DNA of 6,762 nucleotides from Planctomycetota bacterium. GTDB taxonomy: Bacteria; Planctomycetota; Phycisphaerae; UBA1845. The DNA lies in the NCBI GenBank assembly GCA_022566435.1, contig JADFIX010000072.1, positions 2,883-9,644 on the forward strand, given 5' to 3'. The notes below the pieces were generated by a model. That model was not told where the DNA came from, did no database searches, and was given only the letters and a program-made list of their open reading frames with translations. Below, piece by piece: positions 1 to 5,852 of the stretch (positions within the stretch are counted from its first letter, which is position 1; each line of letters begins with the position of its first letter). The position numbers and the translations under genes are program-made.

Positions 1-2
1 CT

Positions 3-443
3 CCGGGATTGATCGACCCGCATACGCATCTTGTTTTCTTCGGAACGCGCGAGGATGACTTTGAAATGCGCATCGAAGGCAAAACCGCCAAGGTCGACAT
101 GTACAACAATTACCTTACTGGGAAAGAGGGTGAGACATTCGAATTCCCCGTCAGTCCAGAGATCAAAGCCGAGTACGCACGGCTGCAGAATCTTGCTCGT
201 TTGCGCAACCTGGATCAAGCCGTCGCTGATGCCGAGAGGAAACGTAGAATCTACGTTCTGTCGACATTCAGGCTTCAAGAAGGCAGCAGCCGCATGCAAG
301 TGGATGGCGTGTTCGGCAAGCCCGAGCAGGTTGTCTTCTGGATGAAAGGCGGTTGGACGACGCTTGTTTACAAGAAGGTCTCAGTCACGCTCGCGTATGG
401 CAAAGTGCAGGACGTGCAGACAAATGGTGATCGCCGAAACTGA
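3..443 (+). CDS. Partial chimeric ORF: HutI (imidazolonepropionase) segment joined to an unrelated C-terminal domain
   Basis: The reading frame is open from the window's left edge, so the true start lies outside; the TTG at 9 is not a credible start. The first ~28 residues contain [12 protein letters not shown] followed by [10 protein letters not shown] and GKT. This matches the metal-binding strand region of imidazolonepropionase (HutI, histidine degradation, amidohydrolase fold), where the HxH pair binds zinc. From about position 84-90 the resemblance stops: HutI should continue for some 300 residues, but here there are ~117 residues of a different small protein. That part has a charged helical stretch ([22 protein letters not shown]) and a C-terminal beta-rich part with [19 protein letters not shown] and LAYGKVQDV, loosely like BamE/SmpA-type small domains (weak). 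The product cannot be an active HutI. The HutI assignment of the N-part is fairly secure; the C-part is unidentified. Confidence 0.7.
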   Translation, partial: PGLIDPHTHLVFFGTREDDFEMRIEGKTAKVDMYNNYLTGKEGETFEFPVSPEIKAEYARLQNLARLRNLDQAVADAERKRRIYVLSTFRLQEGSSRMQVDGVFGKPEQVVFWMKGGWTTLVYKKVSVTLAYGKVQDVQTNGDRRN

Positions 444-446
444 ATC

Positions 447-458
447 CGATAGCTATCG
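447..458. repeat. 12-bp perfect palindrome CGATAGCTATCG
   Basis: A perfect 12-bp palindrome lies four bases after the stop of the left-hand ORF. The same 12-mer recurs inside the kinase gene at 4003-4014, where it encodes part of the transmembrane helix. Here it is the first of three consecutive self-complementary elements between convergent genes. Function unknown. Confidence 0.6.
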
Positions 459-461
459 TAG

Positions 462-481
462 CTGAAGTCGCAAGACTTCAG
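462..481. repeat. Hairpin, 8-bp perfect stem with GCAA tetraloop (REP-like)
   Basis: CTGAAGTC and GACTTCAG pair perfectly around GCAA, a GNRA-type tetraloop. No T-run follows on either strand, so this is not a standard intrinsic terminator, although it lies between two convergent genes and could slow transcription or protect 3' ends. The form is like short hairpin repeats dispersed between planctomycete genes; that resemblance is from memory and not checked. Confidence 0.6.
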
Positions 482-486
482 AGGGT

Positions 487-506
487 AATCCACCAATGCG
501 TGGATT
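487..506. repeat. Hairpin, 7-bp perfect stem, 6-base loop
   Basis: AATCCAC (487-493) pairs with GTGGATT (500-506) around CAATGC. It lies five bases after the preceding hairpin, so 447-506 is a cluster of three palindromic units. No T-run follows it. Possibly one composite REP/MITE-like element together with its neighbours. Confidence 0.5.
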
Positions 507-513
507 CGTGGTG

Positions 514-537
514 CATTTCATGCACCATTTCATGCAC
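514..537. repeat. Tandem duplication, 2 x 12 bp CATTTCATGCAC
   Basis: Two exact adjacent copies of CATTTCATGCAC sit just downstream (in mRNA terms) of the FGE-like gene's stop. Two copies are too few for a CRISPR array and have no spacer. It most likely arose by slippage, or is the edge of the hairpin repeat cluster to its left. Confidence 0.6.
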
Positions 538-544
538 CCTACGA

Positions 545-1588
545 CTACTTCTTCTCATCCCGTTGTACCGGCTCGGACTTGTGCCACTTGGCTACTTTTT
601 CCTTGTCCGTTGGTTCTACAAGCGGGCGAACGATGCGGAAGCCGACCCACCGCGCATCGGTGTGATACCAAATGCTCTGCGGCAACTGCGGATCTTGCTC
701 TTTCCATGATTCATCCGACCCAGTTCGGGCCGCGCTGCGACAAGTGTGCGCCCGGTCGTCCCACGATCCGCCGCGGACAACCCGTGGATAAAGAGCCGTT
801 GGGATCACTAACGGGTTCTCTTTCGCGTGTTTGCGATACCCATCGTTTACAAATTGATCCAACACCCATTCGGCGACGTTGCCATGCATGTCGTGAAGGC
901 CCCACGGATTTGGCTTTTTCTGGCCAACCTTTTTGTACTTGCCATCGCTGTTGTCGTCGAACCATGCGTATTCGCCTAACTTCGCGTCGTCATCGCCAAA
1001 GTGGTAAGCAGTTGTTGTGCCCGCGCGACAGGCGTATTCCCACTCCGCTTCTGTAGGCAAACGATAATAGCGGCCGGTTTTCGCCGAGAGCCATTGGCAA
1101 AACGTCCGCGCCGCGTGTTGAGTCATGCAGATTGTCGGATAGCCCCGCTTGCCCATGCCAAACGACATGTCCGTCCACGGTTTCGTCGGGCGAGTGACCG
1201 CATCGACCACTCCGTCTCGCTTGTTCGGCTTCAGACCGGTGACTTGCCGACGCAGAATGTCGGATTGGAACATGAACGGTTCGTAGGCTTCCCACGTGAT
1301 CTCGCACTTCGCCATCCAAAACGGCGCGACGCTGACTTCGTGTTGAGGGCCTTCGCGATCTTTACGCTTGGCTTCGCTAGCGGGACTGCCCATGGCAAAT
1401 TTGCCGCCGCGAATCGGAACCATCTCGATTTTTGCTCGCGTGTACTCGATCCCCTCGGCATACGGTTTCATTTCCGACTGTGTGGACGCACTCGAATTGG
1501 GCACGGGTAAGGGATCAGGATGTTCCGCGGCGTGGGAACACCGAGCACCACACCAAGCAGCGATGGCGCACAAGAGCAAAGATCGCAT
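545..1588 (-). CDS. Secreted formylglycine-generating-enzyme (SUMF1/FGE-sulfatase) family protein
   Basis: A 347-residue protein with a Sec-type signal sequence (hydrophobic MRSLLLCAIAAW, likely cleavage near SHA-A at residues 20-21), then a full FGE-sulfatase domain from ~50 to ~322. Family motifs are in order: VPIRGGKFAMGSP (57-69), YRLPTEAEWEYACRAG (175-190), NPWGLHDMHGNVAEW (227-241), RVVRGGSW (269-276), CRSAAR (283-288) and VGFRIVR (315-321). True FGE uses a cysteine pair shortly after the GGS motif to oxidise a sulfatase cysteine. Here the stretch after GGSW is DDRAHTCRSAAR, with only the last cysteine, so formylglycine formation is doubtful and the fold may be used for binding or another oxidation. 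Such paralogues are abundant in planctomycetes. About 45 residues lie between the WEITWEAY-like segment and PTKPW, longer than in minimal members. It stands alone, convergent with the left ORF. The ATG at 1588 is supported by an RBS. Confidence 0.93.
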   Translation of the reverse strand: MRSLLLCAIAAWCGARCSHAAEHPDPLPVPNSSASTQSEMKPYAEGIEYTRAKIEMVPIRGGKFAMGSPASEAKRKDREGPQHEVSVAPFWMAKCEITWEAYEPFMFQSDILRRQVTGLKPNKRDGVVDAVTRPTKPWTDMSFGMGKRGYPTICMTQHAARTFCQWLSAKTGRYYRLPTEAEWEYACRAGTTTAYHFGDDDAKLGEYAWFDDNSDGKYKKVGQKKPNPWGLHDMHGNVAEWVLDQFVNDGYRKHAKENPLVIPTALYPRVVRGGSWDDRAHTCRSAARTGSDESWKEQDPQLPQSIWYHTDARWVGFRIVRPLVEPTDKEKVAKWHKSEPVQRDEKK

Positions 1589-1596
1589 GGCTCATT

Positions 1597-1600
1597 CTCC
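1597..1600 (-). promoter_or_regulatory. Shine-Dalgarno GGAG of the FGE-like gene
   Basis: On the minus strand GGAG lies eight bases before the ATG at 1588. This supports that start, which also gives a clean signal peptide. Confidence 0.7.
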
Positions 1601-1608
1601 GAAGACGA

Positions 1609-1622
1609 CAAACGCGCGTTTG
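1609..1622. promoter_or_regulatory. 14-bp perfect palindrome upstream of the FGE-like gene (candidate operator)
   Basis: CAAACGCGCGTTTG is perfectly self-complementary and ends 20 bases before the ATG at 1588, a typical place for an operator or 5'-UTR stem. I see no convincing -35/-10 pair around it, so regulation is inferred from position and symmetry only. Confidence 0.35.
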
Positions 1623-1732
1623 CTTTAACGTCAATCCTAACGTGGCGGACCCGCAACCAATAGGCTTATGCGAATCTTTCGGCTTTCGCTTTTGATTTTA
1701 GGCCAACGTTTTCAAGCCAGATGCAAGAGAGT

Positions 1733-1785
1733 GAAAAACCCGAAATCCGAAACAAATCCAAATATCAAATACCGAAATTCAAAAC
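1733..1785. repeat. A-rich degenerate short-period repeat tract of planctomycete type
   Basis: A strand-biased, A-rich stretch built of variations on CCGAAATTC / CCGAAACAAATCC, so that a plus-strand frame reads KPEIRNKSKYQIPKF. Spurious peptides of the EIRNK type are, to my knowledge, common in environmental planctomycete genomes because this DNA repeat is dispersed between genes. It is not a gene here. Together with the hairpin at 1859 it accounts for most recognisable structure in the 293-bp gap 1589-1881; no promoter was recognised there. Confidence 0.55.
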
Positions 1786-1858
1786 CGTCATCGTCGATTG
1801 TGTGCCGACAGTGATCGAGCATGATTTTGGAGCACATTCACGTGTTTTGTCCGCGCCC

Positions 1859-1883
1859 AGGTCACGTTCGGCGAACGTGACCT
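1859..1883. repeat. Hairpin, 11-bp perfect stem with 3-base loop, overlapping the MBL gene's stop
   Basis: AGGTCACGTTC (1859-1869) pairs perfectly with GAACGTGACCT (1873-1883) around GGC. The stop codon of the minus-strand MBL gene (1882-1884) lies in the outer part of the stem, so the transcript folds right at its stop. No T-run follows on the minus strand, so a rho-independent terminator is not indicated. The sequence resembles 'GTAGGTCACG...' hairpins that I recall as dispersed in planctomycetes; a genome search would settle this. Confidence 0.7.
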
Positions 1884-2670
1884 ACAGTTCAAAGCGCTCG
1901 CCGAATTGAGCAATGCAACAGCCGTTTTCCGTTACGGTCTTGGCCGCCTCGCTGTTTGGATCGAGCGCAGGGTTCGTGTGGTTGAGATGGATGAAACGTA
2001 CCTTCCGCCGATCGGGCACTGACAACTGTGAAAGTCGTTTCAGTGTGGCGGTCATGGTTGGGTGCGGAATGTCCGCCATGTTGCGTCCTGGTACTTCGTT
2101 GTCATCGAAGAACGTGCCGTCGAGGTACGCGACATCGGCGGCTGAAATCACCTCTTCGATTCTGGTGTCCCAGCGATCCCAACCGTCGATATCGGAAATG
2201 TAAATCACGGACCGCGACGGGCCGTCAACTTGAAAACCAACCGTTTCGGAAAACTCGGCGCGGTGCGGCACGGAGAACGGCCGCACGCGGATTCGGTCGT
2301 TCAGCGGCAACTCCTCGTTGTCTTCAAGATCGCGGATCTTGATATGCTCTGACGTGATCAACTCGCGCCACGGATCATTGGCCTCCAAGAATCGCCGCAT
2401 CCGGGGCATCGTGTACACGGGGGTCCCTTTCGCTCCCATCGCTTCACGACCTAAGTGCATCAAACCAAAGTAATGCCCAATGTGAGCATGGGTCAGCAGA
2501 ATCCCATCCACCGCGCTGGACGATTCGAACGGAGCGATTTCGTGCAATTCGTGCAGTTGCTCTGGCAAATCCGGAGTGCAGTCGAGCAACCATCGTTGGC
2601 CGCTCTCTGGATCGACGATGGCCAAGCACGCAACATGTTGGCGAAGTCGCGCGTCACGCGGCGTCTGCAC
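1882..2670 (-). CDS. PqqB-like metallo-beta-lactamase-fold hydrolase, probably 5'-truncated
   Basis: 262 residues from a GTG at 2670. The metal-binding signature is THAHIGH (H61, H63, H66), followed by PHR (H136), SDIDGWDRW (D160, D162), HP at 203 and HLNH (H228, H231), giving a near-complete di-metal MBL site. The HAHIGHYFGLMHLG segment and the C-terminal HLNHTNPALDP are typical of PqqB-related hydrolases, although no other PQQ gene is here and the substrate is unknown. Relatives begin with a beta strand of the VLGxAQDGG type and a cysteine-containing segment before the equivalent of RHVACLAIVDP; here the frame closes upstream at 2698-2700 after only nine further codons (ITEKSHHLL). About 35-60 N-terminal residues therefore seem to be missing, and I found them in none of the minus-strand frames upstream. 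No clear RBS precedes the GTG. It may be a non-functional remnant despite the intact catalytic residues. Confidence 0.85.
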   Translation of the reverse strand: MQTPRDARLRQHVACLAIVDPESGQRWLLDCTPDLPEQLHELHEIAPFESSSAVDGILLTHAHIGHYFGLMHLGREAMGAKGTPVYTMPRMRRFLEANDPWRELITSEHIKIRDLEDNEELPLNDRIRVRPFSVPHRAEFSETVGFQVDGPSRSVIYISDIDGWDRWDTRIEEVISAADVAYLDGTFFDDNEVPGRNMADIPHPTMTATLKRLSQLSVPDRRKVRFIHLNHTNPALDPNSEAAKTVTENGCCIAQFGERFEL

Positions 2671-2720
2671 CAGGAGATGATGGCTCTTCTCGGTGATTCA
2701 GAATAGGCGAGTCAAATTCC

Positions 2721-5042
2721 GTGGCGGACTGCTTAACCGACGGTGATTTTTCAGCATATCTCGCTGGTGCCTTAGGCGAGCAACGGACAAGGCATGTTCG
2801 CGAACATCTCGGGAAGTGCCAGAGTTGTAGAGCCGCCATGGAGGAACACGAGAAGGATGCTGATTTCTTCGTTCGCATACGACCACACATTCAGGCAATT
2901 GACGATGCCACTTGTTTACCAGTGGCGAGTGCCGCTTCCTGGCCAACTCCAGACCAAGTCTCCAATCCCGTCATCGAGGGCTACCGAATCCAGGAACCCA
3001 TCGGACGTGGCGGAATGGGCATCGTCTACCGCGCGACACAGCTTAATCTGAATCGTGTAGTGGCTTTAAAGGTTCTCCCGCATGTCTCCCCGGCCGCTGA
3101 CGACATGATCACTAGGAGGTTTCAACGGGAGGCAGCAGCCGCTGCAAAGCTACAGCACGGCAACATAGTTCCTGTCCACGACTTTGGCCAATCAGGTGGG
3201 AACTATTTCTACACGATGGAGCTTATCCCTGGGTGGTCGCTCGATAAGGTCATTGAATTCCTCCAGGCATACGGACCCGAACCGTCGTCTCATGCCATCT
3301 CCGAGCTTGTTACGAGTGTTTCGGCGACGAGTGAGACTTCTCCCGAGGCGCTTTTGCACAGCGTTGAACAGTCCGGTTCCGGGCTTAGCCAGCACAAAGC
3401 GTATTACCGAATTGTCGCCAAGTGGATGGCCGACGCCACGGCGGCGCTAGGCCATGCGCATGAGCGAGAGGTTATTCACCGGGATGTGAAACCGTCCAAC
3501 ATGATACTCGCTGCGGATGGTCGCATCATGATGGTCGACTTTGGGCTTGCCATGGCTGGCGGCGACTCCATCACGCAAACCGGTTCGCTAATAGGCACGC
3601 TTCGTTATATGAGTCCGGAGCAGGCCATGGCGAAGAGGATGACCATCGACCATAGGACGGATATATACTCGCTCGGCGCAACGATGTATGAGCTGCTCAC
3701 CCTGCGGCCCGCTATTCGCGGAGAATCTCGGACCGAGATTCTCGGCCAAGTCATCGCTGGCGAACCGATCCGACCGCGCAAAGTCGTTTCCGGCGTGCCT
3801 CGCGAGCTCGAAACGGTGTGCCTAAAAGCGATGGAAAAGATGGCCGCTAGCCGGTACGAAACGGCGCGTGCCATGGAGGATGATCTGAGGCGGTATCTCA
3901 ACGATCTTCCGATTATCGCCCGACCACCATCTCTTTCGCTACGTGCCATCAAGTTCCTGCGCCGCCATAGATTCGGGGCAATGGCCGCGGTCGCGGCGGT
4001 TGCGATAGCTATCGCCGTGATTTTCGCTATCCAAAACCAAGAGCTCACGAAAGAGGCGGGCAGAACGGGACAAAAGCTCTATGGAACGGAGCAGTTGGAG
4101 CTGTCTCCACTACGAGATGATCCACTTCTCCGGAATCTTTACCGACTGGTGGACCAGAACAATCTCGTTGATGCTGATCGATATGCGAAGAGTATTACGA
4201 GCGGGGGGCACGGTGCGTCCAATGCCTATTACATCGCTGCTCGTGGCTTCATATCGATACGCCGTTTTGAACAGAGTCGCGAGGACCGATCATTGCTCGA
4301 CCGCGCTATTTCCGACTACGAGGAGTGCGCTAGGCTCGATCCCAAATTTGAGGCGATTTCACACGAAGGCCGCGGTAGTGCATACTATTTGCGAGCTATG
4401 GTATTCCGCGGTGATGAGGACTATCAACGCGCGACGTCTCATTACTCTCGCGCGCTATGGGTTCAGGCGCGCTTTCCACGAGCCCGATCAAACCGCGGAC
4501 ACGTGTATTTTGACACGCGAAGATATGCGGAAGCGATGGCAGACTATGAGATCGCCGTTTCAGCGGGTTTCGATGATCTGAAGGAATGTATCTCAGATTT
4601 CGAGCGCACCTACTACAACTACGGCACAGCGCTGCGCATCCTCGGCGAGCCAGCGCGGGCGGTCGTTGTGTATCGGCTCGCTATTGAGGCAAATCCAAAG
4701 GACGTCTATAGCGACGTAGCCTTGGCGCTCGCATTACTTGACCTCGGTCAACTGCCTAAAGCTGATCGGTGCATCGAGATTGCGAGGCGTAAGGCCACAT
4801 CGGAAGACTGGATTGGCAAGATCGCTCGCTGTTTTTCGGGAGACTTATCGCATGACGATCTTCTTGCGGCGGCCGATGGACCCGGCCAGAAATGCGAGGC
4901 CCATTACTACAGTGGCGAAATGCAACTAAGAGCCGGCCACGTCGATCGTGCGCTTGATGCCTTTGACCGATGCATAGCTACGAGCATGAAGGGATTCAAC
5001 GAATATCGCTTCGCCGAATGGCGATTGAGCCAACTCCGTTGA
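2721..5042 (+). CDS. Hanks-type serine/threonine protein kinase with N-terminal zinc-finger-like motif, one TM helix and C-terminal TPRs
   Basis: A 773-residue signalling kinase. Residues 1-45 resemble an anti-sigma zinc finger (H29-x3-C33-x2-C36 in HLGKCQSC). The kinase domain runs from ~86 to ~395: glycine loop GRGGMG (95-100), ATP-anchoring K117 in ALK, E137 in the C helix, HRDVKPSN (253-260) with catalytic D255, DFG (273-275), GTLRYMSPE (292-300) and DIYSLG (314-319). All key residues are present, so it should be active. A ~50-residue insert (about 180-230) before the HRD lobe is common in planctomycete kinases. One hydrophobic helix (~418-437), after a basic stretch (KFLRRHR), places the kinase in the cytoplasm and the ~330-residue C-terminus outside it. 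That part has TPR-like pairs (for example 554-582, 588-616, 632-660, 662-690, 726-753), probably for protein binding. The GTG at 2721 is the only plausible start (frame closed at 2694-2696; weak GGCGAG nine bases upstream). No sigma-factor gene adjoins it. Confidence 0.95.
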   Translation: MADCLTDGDFSAYLAGALGEQRTRHVREHLGKCQSCRAAMEEHEKDADFFVRIRPHIQAIDDATCLPVASAASWPTPDQVSNPVIEGYRIQEPIGRGGMGIVYRATQLNLNRVVALKVLPHVSPAADDMITRRFQREAAAAAKLQHGNIVPVHDFGQSGGNYFYTMELIPGWSLDKVIEFLQAYGPEPSSHAISELVTSVSATSETSPEALLHSVEQSGSGLSQHKAYYRIVAKWMADATAALGHAHEREVIHRDVKPSNMILAADGRIMMVDFGLAMAGGDSITQTGSLIGTLRYMSPEQAMAKRMTIDHRTDIYSLGATMYELLTLRPAIRGESRTEILGQVIAGEPIRPRKVVSGVPRELETVCLKAMEKMAASRYETARAMEDDLRRYLNDLPIIARPPSLSLRAIKFLRRHRFGAMAAVAAVAIAIAVIFAIQNQELTKEAGRTGQKLYGTEQLELSPLRDDPLLRNLYRLVDQNNLVDADRYAKSITSGGHGASNAYYIAARGFISIRRFEQSREDRSLLDRAISDYEECARLDPKFEAISHEGRGSAYYLRAMVFRGDEDYQRATSHYSRALWVQARFPRARSNRGHVYFDTRRYAEAMADYEIAVSAGFDDLKECISDFERTYYNYGTALRILGEPARAVVVYRLAIEANPKDVYSDVALALALLDLGQLPKADRCIEIARRKATSEDWIGKIARCFSGDLSHDDLLAAADGPGQKCEAHYYSGEMQLRAGHVDRALDAFDRCIATSMKGFNEYRFAEWRLSQLR

Positions 5043-5201
5043 CCTTCATCACTAATCATTTGACACTGGCGATTCCAATTCAAGGTTGCCGTTGTGCCTC
5101 CCGTTTATTCCGTACTCGTTGTCAACAAACGACTTACGAATTGACGAGCAACGGCAGAAAGATAGGCTCTCCGGCTGTGATATCAAGGGATGGAGCGTGT
5201 C
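5043..5201. other. Intergenic region, probably containing the left edge of the transposase-bearing element
   Basis: 159 bp without a gene. It contains imperfect inverted segments (CTCG..TCAA near 5115-5125 against TTGACGAG at 5141-5148; TGCCGTTG against CAACGGCA), but no clear terminator for the kinase. No terminal inverted repeat can be defined because the element's right end is absent. Confidence 0.4.
5192..5195 (+). promoter_or_regulatory. Shine-Dalgarno GGAG deciding the transposase start
   Basis: GGAG lies six bases before the ATG at 5202. The in-frame ATG at 5190 has AAGGG touching it, which is too close, and the family characteristically begins at the equivalent of MAWLRMALLILRNVFRDR. 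The start at 5202 is therefore preferred. Confidence 0.65.
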
Positions 5202-5852
5202 ATGGCTTGGCTAAGGATGGCTTTGTTGATTTTGAGAAATGTCTTCCGTGATCGCGGCGAACTCGCACTTGAAAACCTCGCGTTGCGTCAGCAGCTCGCC
5301 GTCTTCCACGCCAAGAAAAAACGGCCGAGGATCCGACAACTGGATCGCATCTTCTGGGTCTGGCTGTCACGGTTTTGGTCGAAATGGCGGTCGGCGCTCC
5401 TCATCGTCCAACCCGACACGGTCGTGCGCTGGCACCAGCAGGGATTCAGGTTGTATTGGCGTTGGAAGTCACGGAAAAAAACGGTAGGGCGTCCGAAGGT
5501 TGACGCCGAGACCCGCAACTTGATCCGACGCATGTGCCGCGAGAATCCATCCTGGGGAGCCCCTCGCATCTACTCAGAATTACAATTGCTCGGGTACGAC
5601 GTGTCCGAAACGACCGTTGACAAGTACATGATTTGGCATCGAAAGCCGCCGTTGCAAACTTGGCGCACGTTTCTTGAGAATCATCTACCAGATACCGTTG
5701 GCATTGGTTTCTTCATGATGCCCACGGCGACCTTTCGCATACTCTTCACATTTGTCATTCGGCGCCATGATCGACGACGTGTGGTACATTTCAACGTCAC
5801 CGCGCATCCGACGGCGGAATGGACCGCGCAACAAGTCGTCGAGGCCTTTCCG
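5202..5852 (+). mobile_element. Remnant of an insertion-sequence transposase gene (IS481/IS3-like)
   Basis: The integrase-like part of the fused ORF, up to the EAFP codons. The right part of the gene, with the remaining DDE residues and the right terminus, is missing, so the element is not mobile by itself. Assignment to a named IS group is uncertain; these orphan integrases are frequent in planctomycete and acidobacterial genomes. Confidence 0.75.

Noticed and set aside
462..506. Intrinsic transcription terminators
   Set aside because: The stems are good, but no T-run follows on either strand.
514..537. Possible CRISPR repeat
   Set aside because: Only two 12-bp copies, directly adjacent and without a spacer.
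496..1056. 186-residue plus-strand frame
   Set aside because: Antisense to the FGE-like gene, low-complexity at its start from the 12-bp duplication, and with no protein family resemblance.
1721..1909. 62-residue plus-strand frame beginning MQESEKPEIRNK
   Set aside because: It is produced by the A-rich dispersed repeat and the hairpin, not by a gene.
1882..2670. Naming the MBL gene pqqB and inferring PQQ synthesis
   Set aside because: No other PQQ biosynthesis gene is present, and the wider PqqB-like family has other or unknown roles.
5115..5148. Left terminal inverted repeat of the insertion sequence
   Set aside because: The inverted match is imperfect and internal, and the right end of the element is missing, so no pair can be shown.
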